Assembly (NCBI GenBank): GCA_937927415.1
Contig: CALBDS010000061.1
Span: 62,001-126,000 of the forward strand
Direction of reading: 5' to 3'
Length of the DNA: 64,000 nt
Origin: an uncultured Rhodospirillaceae bacterium
Lineage (GTDB): Bacteria > Pseudomonadota > Alphaproteobacteria > Azospirillales > Azospirillaceae
Part shown: positions 8,884 through 16,729 of the stretch, in pieces
How positions within the stretch are numbered: the first letter of the stretch is position 1
How the letters are laid out: each line of letters opens with the position of its first letter
Made by a program: the position numbers and the translations under genes
The notes under the pieces: model-generated
The model's database searches: none
Seen by the model: the letters and a program-made list of their open reading frames with translations, nothing else
Told to the model about the DNA's origin: nothing

Positions 8884-9468
8884 GTGACGGCTTTGCCGCG
8901 CCTGATCGGAATCCTCGGAATGACCGTGGCGGCGGCCGCACTGGCCGGCTGCGCGCCGCTGGCGGTGGGCGGGGCCGTTGCCGGTACCGCCGCGGTGACA
9001 TCGCGCGAAGGCGGGGTGTCCAAATTCGCTTCCGACACCGACATCCGCGCCCAGATCAACCAGTTGTGGTTCCATCACTCGCTGGACATGATGCAGCGGC
9101 TGGGATTGACCGTCACCCATGGCCGGGTTTTGCTGACTGGCCGCGCCAGCGATGCCCAGCAGCGTCTGGACGCCGTGCGTCTGGCGTGGCAGGCCGACGG
9201 CGTGACCGAGGTCATCAACGAAATCCAGGTGGACAACGACAGCGGCATCCTGGATTCCGCCCGCGACAGCTGGATCGGCGCCCAGATCCGCAGCAAGCTG
9301 CTGTTCGACGGCGGCGTATCGTCGCAGAACTACTCGATCGACGTGGTGAACGGCGTGGTCTACCTGATGGGCCTCTCGAAAAGCCAGGATGAAGCGGACC
9401 GGGTTCTCGAACATGCCCGCTCCACACCCTATGTCCAGAAGGTGGTCAGCTACATACGCCCGCGCTGA
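8884..9468 (+). CDS. BON-domain lipoprotein
   Basis: A 194-residue lipoprotein with a GTG start after a GGAGGGTGGA ribosome site. The signal peptide ends in the lipobox LAGC (Cys at about residue 23), so lipidation and export to the outer membrane or periplasmic face are expected. Two BON-like repeats follow: one with RLGLTVTHGRVLLTGRASDAQ and a second with NYSIDVVNGVVYLMGLSKSQ. BON domains bind membranes or lipids, as in OsmY and DolP. Its role here is probably envelope maintenance. It is followed at once by another exported protein gene. Confidence 0.9.
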   Translation: MTALPRLIGILGMTVAAAALAGCAPLAVGGAVAGTAAVTSREGGVSKFASDTDIRAQINQLWFHHSLDMMQRLGLTVTHGRVLLTGRASDAQQRLDAVRLAWQADGVTEVINEIQVDNDSGILDSARDSWIGAQIRSKLLFDGGVSSQNYSIDVVNGVVYLMGLSKSQDEADRVLEHARSTPYVQKVVSYIRPR

Positions 9469-9543
9469 GCGGGTGTGTCGTCAGGCCGGCCTCCTGCCCC
9501 TCTCTTCCCCGCCCTGCCCTTTCCCCTGCTCCCTTGCCCCGCC

Positions 9544-10905
9544 ATGGCTGCCGCAACCGTTTCCGCCCGTTCCGCCCGTTCCTGGCTTGCCCTTGTGGCG
9601 GCGGTGCTGGCGCTGGCCGGCGCTACGATTCTGTCCGTTCCGGCCCTGGCCCAGGACAGCGGCCCGGCCAACCGGCTGTTCGTGCAGGCCATGCAGATCA
9701 TCCGGCAGGCCGACGCCACCTATGACGTGCAGGAGGAAGGCCGGCTGCTGAAGGATGCCGACCGCATCTTCAACGAGATCATCATCAAATACCCCGACAG
9801 CGCGCTGGCGGTGCAGCTGGTGACCAACCAGTTCGTCGGTGATTTCGATTTCTATGAGTTCCGCGCGCGGGTCAAGGCGCTGGTCTGCACCGAAGCGCAA
9901 TCGTCGCTGTGCTTCCTGCACCGGATCAGCGATTTCTTGCCGCCGGTGGAAACCCCCATCACCACCGCCCGGTGGGACTGGCTGTCGCTGGCGGTGGCCT
10001 ATTACCATCTGGGCGATCAGGCACGGGCGCGGGAAATCATGGCCCCCTTCGTCAGCGCCGTGCGCCGCGGAGTGACCAGCACCGACACCGGCGAGGATCT
10101 GTTCGTGTCGCGGGCGCTGGCGCTGATGGGCCAGACCCAGTTGGCGCTGGACATCACGCGGCAGTTCCCCGACTGCTCCACCCGCATCTACAACCTGTCC
10201 GACATCGCCAAGGCAGCGGTGTGGCGCGGCGACATGGCGACGGCCGAGAAGCTGGCGGACGAGACCAAGCAGTACGCCGCATCCCATTCCTGTTCCTGGG
10301 AACTGGGGCTGGTGGCCCAGACGCTGCTGCGCACGGGCAAGGAGGCGCCGGCCCGCACCCTGTTCCTCAACACGGTGGAAACCCAGTTCTCCCGTTTTCA
10401 GGAGAAGAAGGGCGACTGCTGCCCGCCGGAACTGGCGGTGGCCGCCGCCGACATGGGCGACCCCAATCTGGCGCTGCGTCTGCTGCGCACCGTGCAGGAC
10501 GAAAACCCCTGGACCGTTCCCGCGGTTCTGGGCCGGCTGGCCCGCCGCGGCAACGGCGCCCTGGCCGCCGCCTACACCGAGCAGATGGACGATCCCGACC
10601 TGAAGGCCGAAGCCCTGGCCGAACTGGTCGATGCCGCCCTGTCCCGCAACGATCGGGCCACGGCGGACGAGTTGATGGGCCGGCTGAAACGTCTGGCCGC
10701 CGACGACAAGGAACGCCGCCCCGTTCTTCTGGCCCAGCGCGCCAAGGCCGAGCGGGTGCTCTACAACGATGACCGTTGGCGCGGCACCTTCCAGACGGCG
10801 CTGAACGCCACCGACCGGGCCAGCAACTTCGTGCGCCGCGATGCCGGCGCCCCACTACTGGCCGCCCTGGTGCGCATCGAAACCGGGCTGCCCATGCTGG
10901 ATTAG
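9544..10905 (+). CDS. exported TPR-like repeat protein of unknown function
   Basis: About 453 residues from the ATG at 9544, which gives a clean signal peptide (SWLALVAAVLALAGATI, cleavage near ALA-QDS). The frame is open back to a GTG at 9475 but that segment is Pro-rich. The mature part is a series of paired helices with alternating Ala/Leu/Arg, resembling TPR or Sel1 repeats, for example AVAYYHLGDQARAREIMAPF and AKAAVWRGDMATAEKLADE. Several Cys are scattered through it. It is probably periplasmic and used for protein interaction. I do not recognise a named family. Confidence 0.75.
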   Translation: MAAATVSARSARSWLALVAAVLALAGATILSVPALAQDSGPANRLFVQAMQIIRQADATYDVQEEGRLLKDADRIFNEIIIKYPDSALAVQLVTNQFVGDFDFYEFRARVKALVCTEAQSSLCFLHRISDFLPPVETPITTARWDWLSLAVAYYHLGDQARAREIMAPFVSAVRRGVTSTDTGEDLFVSRALALMGQTQLALDITRQFPDCSTRIYNLSDIAKAAVWRGDMATAEKLADETKQYAASHSCSWELGLVAQTLLRTGKEAPARTLFLNTVETQFSRFQEKKGDCCPPELAVAAADMGDPNLALRLLRTVQDENPWTVPAVLGRLARRGNGALAAAYTEQMDDPDLKAEALAELVDAALSRNDRATADELMGRLKRLAADDKERRPVLLAQRAKAERVLYNDDRWRGTFQTALNATDRASNFVRRDAGAPLLAALVRIETGLPMLD

Positions 10906-11043
10906 GGGCTGGATTGGGGGCTGGATGAGGGGCATCGCAAGGTTGCGGCCGGGGAGCGTCACAAAACCTTGCCTTGGACCCGCGCCGGAAGGGAGGCATA
11001 AGGCCGGGGAATCTTTCCCCGGAACCGACGCAAGGCAACCCCG

Positions 11044-11604
11044 ATGGCCCAGAACCCCGGTTCAATCAAATCCACCAAGGTTTACAACGTCCTGTTCCTC
11101 TGCACCCAGAATTCGGCCCGCAGCATCATGGCCGAATGCCTGCTGCGCCGCTGGTCCAACGGGCGCTTCAACGCCTGGTCCGCCGGCAGCACCCCCAGCG
11201 GCACCGTGAACCCCTTTGCCATTCGGACACTGCAGGCGTTCAACCACAAGACCGACGGCCTGCGCTCCAAAAGCTGGGACGAGTTCGCCGTCGCCGGGGC
11301 GCCGGTGATGGATTTCGTCTTCACCGTCTGCGACAACGCCGCGCGTGAGGTCTGCCCGGTGTGGCCCGGCCAGCCCATGACCGCACATTGGGGCGTGGAA
11401 GACCCCGCCCCCGCCATGGCCGAGGGGGAGGAGAAGGCGATCAAGGCGTTCCGCCGCGTCTATGTGGAACTGGAAAGCCGCATCAAGATCTTCGCCAGCC
11501 TGCGGGTGGACGGGCTGGACCGGCTGGCGCTGCAAAGCCATCTGTCGCGCATTGGCGGCGAACACGCCAGCACCGACGCCCTGATCCAGGCGGGGGCCGA
11601 ATAG
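11044..11604 (+). CDS. arsC: arsenate reductase, low-molecular-weight phosphatase fold
   Basis: A 186-residue protein with the LMW-PTP/ArsC P-loop VLFLCTQNSARSIMAE (Cys20-X5-Arg26), followed by WSAGSTPSG, LRSKSWDEF and FTVCDNAAREVCPVWPG, which carry the extra catalytic Cys residues typical of thioredoxin-type ArsC. It reduces As(V) to As(III), with electrons usually from thioredoxin. The acidic tail IGGEHASTDALIQAGAE is typical of alphaproteobacterial copies. No arsR, arsB or acr3 is adjacent, so it is an orphan here. An aio arsenite oxidase locus lies 44 kb away. Confidence 0.9.
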   Translation: MAQNPGSIKSTKVYNVLFLCTQNSARSIMAECLLRRWSNGRFNAWSAGSTPSGTVNPFAIRTLQAFNHKTDGLRSKSWDEFAVAGAPVMDFVFTVCDNAAREVCPVWPGQPMTAHWGVEDPAPAMAEGEEKAIKAFRRVYVELESRIKIFASLRVDGLDRLALQSHLSRIGGEHASTDALIQAGAE

Positions 11605-11650
11605 CACCGTCCTGATTTTGCACGGTGATATAATACCGGCCGCCATCACA

Positions 11651-11675
11651 GGAACAACGCAGACACATCAGCGTT
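11651..11675 (+). promoter_or_regulatory. candidate EcfG-type promoter
   Basis: GGAAC (11651-11655), 16 nt, CGTT (11672-11675): a full match to the alphaproteobacterial EcfG consensus. It points toward mosBA, but the mosB start is about 550 nt away, so the transcript could instead be a long leader or a small RNA. It lies 47 nt after the arsC stop. Confidence 0.45.
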
Positions 11676-11871
11676 CCGGCTTCGGGGTTAACCCTCGGAG
11701 CCGTTCCTGCCGGCCAAGCATCACTATAAAATTGAAGTATCGGATATAATTTTTTGAAAAATTTCATCATAGATTCAATGGTGACTCGATATTATTCGGA
11801 ATTATTTTACGTAATCCCACATTATTAATTGAACATTCCTGAAATTTCATTGGATTTTTTTTGACTCGCGA

Positions 11872-11898
11872 TTCGTTATATCGAAATGCATATAGCAC
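11872..11898. promoter_or_regulatory. candidate ModE operator (Mo-box)
   Basis: TTCGTTATAT, an 8-nt spacer, then ATATAGCAC. The left half matches the ModE Mo-box half-site (CGnTATAT) and the right half matches partly, with the spacing of known alphaproteobacterial Mo-boxes. It begins inside a possible promoter with TTGACT at 11861-11866. ModE control of Mo storage genes is biologically expected, but the right arm is imperfect. Confidence 0.45.
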
Positions 11899-12222
11899 AT
11901 TTTCTTCTTTTTTGTTGACGCATCACTCAAATGCAAACAATCCTCCATTATTGCCAAGCTCTACAATCGGCCTGCGACAATGCCTTCCGATAGAACCACG
12001 GCACCAGGGCCGCACCGGCATACCCCCGGCGGTCTGCCGGCGTGGTGATGGAATGGACATCCGCGGCCGGGAATATAAACAGCCGGAAGCCGGCCTCGCC
12101 CTTTGCGGACAAGACCGGCCCGGCCAAGGAGCATTTTGGGGGAGAGCGGCTCCCGGCAGGTCCCTCGGGCCTGGCGGGAAACCCGTGTGGCGTGCATTGA
12201 AACGACGAAAGGAAGGCCCCTT

Positions 12223-13035
12223 ATGGCCCATTCGACGGCGGAGCTTGAGGCTCTCCTCATGCAACGGTCGCTGACCGACACAGACCTTCTGGCGGCGGCG
12301 GAAGCGGCGGCGGATTTCCGCATCCTGCCGGACGCGACGGTCATCAAGATCGGCGGGCAGAGCGTGATCGACCGCGGGCGCGCGGCCCTGTACCCGCTGG
12401 TGGATGAAATCGTTGCGGCCCGCAAGGACCACAAGCTGCTGATCGGGACGGGGGCGGGCACCCGCGCCCGGCATCTCTATTCCATCGCCGCGGGGCTGAA
12501 CCTGCCGGCGGGCGTGCTGTCGCAACTGGGTGCGTCGGTCGCCGACCAGAACGCCGCCATGTTGGGCCAGCTTCTGGCCAAGCACGGCATCTCGACCGTC
12601 AGCGGGGCCGGGCTGTCGTCGGTGCCGCTGTTCCTGGAACAGGTGAACGCGGTCATCTTCAGCGGCATGCCCCCCTACGCCCTGTGGATGCGCCCGGCGG
12701 CCCAGGGGGTCATCCCGCCCTACCGCACCGATGCCGGCTGTTTCCTGCTGGCCGAGCAGTTCGGGGTCAAGTCGATGATCTATGTGAAGGACGAGAACGG
12801 CCTTTACACCGCCAACCCCAAGACCACGCCGGACGCCACCTTCATTCCCAAGATCTCGGTGGATGAGATGAAGGCGGCGGGGCTGCACGACTCGATCCTT
12901 GAGTTTCCCGTGCTCGATCTGCTGAAGGCGGCGCGCCATGTGCGTCAGGTTCAGGTCGTCAACGGCCTCGTTCCCGGCAATCTGACCCGCGCGCTTGCCG
13001 GCGAACACGTCGGCACCATCATCACGGCGAGCTAA
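12223..13035 (+). CDS. mosB: molybdenum storage protein beta subunit
   Basis: A 270-residue amino-acid-kinase-fold protein. With MosA it forms a cytoplasmic heterohexameric cage that packs polyoxomolybdate clusters using ATP. Recognised from MAHSTAELEALLMQRSLTD, VIKIGGQSVIDRGRAALYPL, LLIGTGAGTRARHLYSIA and VVNGLVPGNLTRALAGEHV, all close to the Azotobacter beta subunit as I recall it. The ATG at 12223 follows AAAGGAAG. mosA follows 12 nt later. Such genes serve nitrogenase and molybdoenzyme cofactor supply; AioA in this window is a possible client. A ModE-like site lies upstream. Confidence 0.95.
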   Translation: MAHSTAELEALLMQRSLTDTDLLAAAEAAADFRILPDATVIKIGGQSVIDRGRAALYPLVDEIVAARKDHKLLIGTGAGTRARHLYSIAAGLNLPAGVLSQLGASVADQNAAMLGQLLAKHGISTVSGAGLSSVPLFLEQVNAVIFSGMPPYALWMRPAAQGVIPPYRTDAGCFLLAEQFGVKSMIYVKDENGLYTANPKTTPDATFIPKISVDEMKAAGLHDSILEFPVLDLLKAARHVRQVQVVNGLVPGNLTRALAGEHVGTIITAS

Positions 13036-13047
13036 AGGACCCACGCC

Positions 13048-13884
13048 ATGTCCGAATCGACCAACAGCATCAAGCACGTGGCATCCCCGCTCGCGCGCCA
13101 GACCCTTCTTGACGACGGCCTGACCCGCCCGATCGCCGGCCGGCAGCCGATCCGCCTGCTGCCGTGGCTGCAGGTGGTGAAGATCGGCGGCCGGTCCATC
13201 ATGGACCGCGGGGCCGAAGCGATCCTGCCCATCGTGGACGAGATCCGCAAGCTGCTGCCGGAACACCGCCTGCTGATCCTGACCGGGGCCGGCATCCGCG
13301 CCCGCCATCTCTACGGCGTCGGCCTGGATCTGGGGTTGCCGGTGGGATCGCTGGCGCCGCTGGCCGCCAGCGAAGCCGGCCAGAACGGCCACATCCTCGC
13401 CTCGCTGCTGGCGCCCGAGGGGGTCTCCTATGTGGAACACCCGACCATCGCCAGCCAGTTGGCGATCCACCTGTCCGCGGCCCGTGCGGTGGTGGGCAGC
13501 GCCTTCCCGCCGTACCACCACCACGAATTCCCCACCTCGCGCATTCCGACGCACCGGGCGGATACCGGCGCGTTCCTGCTGGCCGACGCGCTGGGGGCCG
13601 CCGGGCTGACCATCGTGGAGGATGTGGATGGCGTCTACACCGCCGATCCCAAGGGACCGGACGGGGACAAGGCCACGCTGCTGCGTGAAACCACCGCCGG
13701 CGATCTGGCCAAAGCCGGCGGCACGCTGCCGTTCGACCGCGCGCTGCTGGAGGTGATGGGCACCGCCCGCCATCTGGAACGGGTGCAGGTGGTGAACGGT
13801 CTGGTTCCCGGCCGCCTGACCGCCGCCCTGCGCGGCGAGCATGTGGGCACGCTGATCCACACCGCCGCCCGCCCTGCCGTTTGA
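13048..13884 (+). CDS. mosA: molybdenum storage protein alpha subunit
   Basis: A 278-residue partner of MosB, again an amino-acid-kinase fold. Diagnostic segments are RPIRLLPWLQVVKIGGRSIMD, LLILTGAGIRARHLYGVGLD, the His-rich AFPPYHHHEFP involved in molybdate cluster chemistry, and VVNGLVPGRLTAALRGEHVG. The subunit order mosB-mosA and the tight 12-nt spacing indicate co-translation. A palindromic element directly follows the stop codon. Confidence 0.95.
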   Translation: MSESTNSIKHVASPLARQTLLDDGLTRPIAGRQPIRLLPWLQVVKIGGRSIMDRGAEAILPIVDEIRKLLPEHRLLILTGAGIRARHLYGVGLDLGLPVGSLAPLAASEAGQNGHILASLLAPEGVSYVEHPTIASQLAIHLSAARAVVGSAFPPYHHHEFPTSRIPTHRADTGAFLLADALGAAGLTIVEDVDGVYTADPKGPDGDKATLLRETTAGDLAKAGGTLPFDRALLEVMGTARHLERVQVVNGLVPGRLTAALRGEHVGTLIHTAARPAV

Positions 13885-13889
13885 AGCTA

Positions 13890-13923
13890 GAGCGGCGTGC
13901 CTCAAATCTGAGGCACGCCGCTC
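13890..13923. repeat. perfect palindrome after mosA (copy 1 of shared core)
   Basis: A 15-nt-arm perfect inverted repeat with a 4-nt loop, starting 6 nt after the mosA stop. Its central core is GTGCCTCAAATCTGAGGCAC. It is not followed by a clear T tract. It may act as a terminator or mRNA stabiliser for mosBA. The same core occurs inverted about 70 nt downstream. Confidence 0.65.
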
Positions 13924-13988
13924 CTGGCGGCCATTGAGGCCGCGGCCAAGGGCGCGGACGCGCCCGCCCGGCGAGGGCAAAACAAAGG

Positions 13989-14028
13989 TTAAACCACCGT
14001 GCCTCAGATTTGAGGCACGGTGGTTTAA
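13989..14028. repeat. perfect palindrome at end of DUF697 gene (copy 2 of shared core)
   Basis: An 18-nt-arm perfect inverted repeat with loop GATT that includes the stop codon of the minus-strand gene ending at 14025. Its core is the exact reverse complement of the core in the palindrome at 13890-13923, while the outer arms differ. It probably terminates the minus-strand YcjX/YcjF-like operon. Confidence 0.65.
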
Positions 14029-15137
14029 AGCACCTGTTTCGGCAGGGACAGCAGTTCCGCCCGGATGCGCCCCAGGCTCGGCCGGTTGGCCGGGCCGAAG
14101 GCGACCGGGCGGCACAGGTGCATGGCCGCCAGCCCCACCCGCGCGGTCAGCAGCCCGTTGATGACCCCCTGCCCCAGCCGGGTGGAAAGGGCCGCGGCCA
14201 AAGAGCCGCCCAGCGCCTCCACCGCCACGTGATGGGCGCTTTCGGCCACCCCGGCCACCGCCAGATTGGCCAGCATCCGCCGCAGCAGCCGCAGTGACCC
14301 CAGATAGCCGGGACGGGCGCCGTACAGCCCCGACACCTCCCGCACCAGCTTCAGGTTCCGCCACAGCACCACCAGCAGGTCGAGAATCGCCGCCGGGCTG
14401 AGGGCGGTGCCGATGGCCGTGTCGCGGGACGCGCGCAAAACCGCCTGATAGGCCCGGCGGTCGATGACCGACAGCAGTTCGCGGTCGATCAGCCGCACCA
14501 CCTCGCCGTCGTCGTGGGCATCGGTGACAGCATCCTTCAGCCGCGCCAGCGCCGGTTCCAGATCCGGGCGCCCGGCGTAGAGTGCGGCCACCCCCCCGGC
14601 GAAACGGTCGGCCCCACCGTGGCCGTCGGCCGTCAGATGCCCCGCCTCCCCCCGCAGCGCCTCGATGCGGCGCAGACGGCGCAGGCTGACCAGTTCCTTG
14701 ACCACCAGTGTCAGCGTGGCCCCCGCCGCCACCGCCGTCAGCAGCGCCACCGCCGCCCCCAGCGCCACGCTGGCGGCGAACGAACGTTGCAGCAGGTCGG
14801 CGGTGTCGAACCCCAGCGCCACCAGCAGCAGCGCCGCCACCGCCGCCGCCAGCCACCGCCCCGCCCGGCTTTTCGGACGGTCCAGCAGAGCCGCCAGCGG
14901 CGGCGTGGCCTCGGCTGCGTCCTCCGTCGCCTCCTCCCCGTCGTCACCGCCGGGGGGGACAGCGACAACACGGTCGGGGGTGAGTTCGACCGGCGGGACG
15001 GGCGGCGAGCGGCGGGGCGGCGGTTCGGCGGGCCGCACCGGGTCCACCCGTTCCGGGTCCAGTTCCAGCGGGGCGATCCACGGCCGGGCGGCCGGTTTGG
15101 CGGGTGCGGGTTTCGGATCGGTCATGATCCCGGTCAC
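14025..15137 (-). CDS. YcjF/TIGR01620-like membrane protein (DUF697)
   Basis: A 370-residue membrane protein. The first roughly 85 residues are Pro/Glu-rich and probably disordered (PAPAKPAARPWIAPLELDPERV). Then come two hydrophobic helices (AAAVAALLLVALGFDTADLL and VALGAAVALLTAVAAGATL) and a helical C-terminal domain with RDTAIGTALSPAAILDLLVVL and a weakly hydrophobic segment. This matches the YcjF-like family that accompanies YcjX GTPases. Its ATG overlaps the YcjX stop by 4 nt, so it is translationally coupled. Stress-induced inner-membrane functions are proposed for the pair elsewhere; the mechanism is unknown. Confidence 0.85.
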   Translation of the reverse strand: MTGIMTDPKPAPAKPAARPWIAPLELDPERVDPVRPAEPPPRRSPPVPPVELTPDRVVAVPPGGDDGEEATEDAAEATPPLAALLDRPKSRAGRWLAAAVAALLLVALGFDTADLLQRSFAASVALGAAVALLTAVAAGATLTLVVKELVSLRRLRRIEALRGEAGHLTADGHGGADRFAGGVAALYAGRPDLEPALARLKDAVTDAHDDGEVVRLIDRELLSVIDRRAYQAVLRASRDTAIGTALSPAAILDLLVVLWRNLKLVREVSGLYGARPGYLGSLRLLRRMLANLAVAGVAESAHHVAVEALGGSLAAALSTRLGQGVINGLLTARVGLAAMHLCRPVAFGPANRPSLGRIRAELLSLPKQVL

Positions 15138-16546
15138 TCCAGATAATCGCCGAAAAGGAACTGCATGGCCTGGTCCAGCCGCACATGGGGCAGCCCCCGC
15201 CCGTCCGCCCCCGTTCCCGGTTGCGGACGAAAATCGAGAAAGCGGTACGGCTGTTCCTGCCCCGGCGGGAAAATCGCGTGGCCGTCGGGGATTTCACCGG
15301 GAAACAGCACCGTCGGCCGGTCACGCCCCACCGGAATGCCGCGGACACAGCGCAGCGTCCGCCCCTCGTGCTCCACCGCCACGGTGTCGGTGCATTTCAG
15401 CGACGCGATGGCCATGGTGTCCACCTCCGCCCCGTTGAAGCGGATGGCGGAGCGGGCATCGGCCACCAGCGTGTCCAGCAGCCGGCGCAGGTCGCCGTGC
15501 TGGTCGGCGGGGATATGGTCGGCCTTGGTGGCGGCGAACAGCACGCGGTCGATCCGGGTCCCGAACAGCCAGTCCAACCAGCCGCTGCTGCCGTGGCGGA
15601 ACGGCTCCAGGCTGGTTTCCAGCGCCCGCTTCATGTCGGCCACCCCGTCCGGCCCGGCGTTCAGCGCGCCCAGCACGTCCACCAGCACCACCTGCCGGTC
15701 CAGGCGGGCGAAATGCTCGCTGAAGAAACGGCGGACCACATGGGTTTTGTAGGCGTCGTACCGCTCCTCCATCAGTGCCCACAGGCTGCCGCGCCCGCCC
15801 CGGTCTCCCGGTAGCGGGCAGAAGGTGAGCAGCGGCGCGTTTTCCAGATCTCCCGGCTCGATGAAGCGGCCCGGCTGGATGATGCTGAGCAGGGTGTCCG
15901 CCGACCGGCAGGCGTGGAGATAGGTGGTGTAGAGGGCAGCCCCCCGCCGCGCCGCCTCCTCCGCCGCCGGGGCGTCGGGGGCGATGGTGGACAGCCAGCC
16001 GCGCCAATCGGCGGACAGGGCCGCCCGCGGCCCCCGTTCGGCCAGGGCCAGGGTTTCAGCACTCCACTGGGCATAGGACAGGGCCAGCAGCGGCAGATCC
16101 ATCAGCCATTCGCCGGGATAGTCGATCAGGTCCAGGTTCAAGGTGACAGTGGGCCGCACCACCCGCCGCACGGTGCTGCCGGTGCGGAACCGCACCGCCA
16201 CCCGCAACTGGCTGATGCCGCGGGTGGGATCGGGCCAGCGGGCATCATCGCCGGTCAACGCCGCCCGGTGCCGCTCCACATCGAAACGGGGCACGTCGGC
16301 GTCGGGCTGGGGTTGCAGCCGGGCGGCCAGCAACCGCCCCGACGACGCCACATCCAGGAACGACAACCGCCCCCCGTGCAGCAGATTGTCCACCAGCGCG
16401 GTCATGAACACCGTCTTTCCCGACCGCCGCAGGCCGGTGACGCCCAGACGCAGGTTGCGTTCCAGCGCCCGTCCCGCCAGCCCCTCCACATGGTCGAACA
16501 GGCGGGTGCCGGCGGCGGTCAGGTCGGTCAGATCGGGGATGCGCAC
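15134..16546 (-). CDS. YcjX-like P-loop GTPase (DUF463)
   Basis: About 470 residues if the GTG at 16546 is the start, close to the 465 residues of E. coli YcjX. The P-loop is LGVTGLRRSGKTVFMTALVDNLL. Further motifs include DLIDYPGEWLMDLPLL (a DxPGE variant of Walker B) and VLFAATKADHIP, the TKxD base-specificity motif. The frame is open far upstream, but that portion is antisense to rodA and not coding-like. The ribosome site for the GTG is weak, so the start is uncertain. It forms a two-gene operon with the DUF697 partner and is divergent from rodA. Confidence 0.9.
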   Translation of the reverse strand: MRIPDLTDLTAAGTRLFDHVEGLAGRALERNLRLGVTGLRRSGKTVFMTALVDNLLHGGRLSFLDVASSGRLLAARLQPQPDADVPRFDVERHRAALTGDDARWPDPTRGISQLRVAVRFRTGSTVRRVVRPTVTLNLDLIDYPGEWLMDLPLLALSYAQWSAETLALAERGPRAALSADWRGWLSTIAPDAPAAEEAARRGAALYTTYLHACRSADTLLSIIQPGRFIEPGDLENAPLLTFCPLPGDRGGRGSLWALMEERYDAYKTHVVRRFFSEHFARLDRQVVLVDVLGALNAGPDGVADMKRALETSLEPFRHGSSGWLDWLFGTRIDRVLFAATKADHIPADQHGDLRRLLDTLVADARSAIRFNGAEVDTMAIASLKCTDTVAVEHEGRTLRCVRGIPVGRDRPTVLFPGEIPDGHAIFPPGQEQPYRFLDFRPQPGTGADGRGLPHVRLDQAMQFLFGDYLE

Positions 16547-16729
16547 GGGCGGCGTCTCTTTCGGGGAAAAGCAGGCACGAATGGTTTGGCATATGGGGGA
16601 GAGGCGGGCCAGCGTAAAGGCGGGGGCCGCAAAGGCGCGCTTTACCCCGCGGGGCCTCCTGGGGCACACTGCCGCGCGCAAGACCTGGCAGGGCATCCGG
16701 GCCGCCGGCATCACAAGACACCATCGATC

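Larger units (their letters stand above)
11605..12222. other. AT-rich intergenic region upstream of mosBA
   Basis: This 618-nt gap has a stretch (about 11700-11960) far more AT-rich than its surroundings. It contains a perfect GGAAC-N16-CGTT motif (11651-11675) and a ModE-like half-palindrome (11872-11898) next to a TTGACT. The GC content returns to normal in the last 200 nt before mosB. No ORF is convincing. Confidence 0.6.

Noticed and set aside
8549..8887. 112-codon plus-strand open frame before the BON lipoprotein
   Set aside because: Ser/Arg/Pro-rich product, no ribosome site, overlaps the lipoprotein start region and resembles nothing.
11923..14856. 977-residue open frame antisense to mosBA
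   Set aside because: Product is Gly/Arg/Gln-rich and covers two clearly real genes; no ribosome site or recognisable domain.
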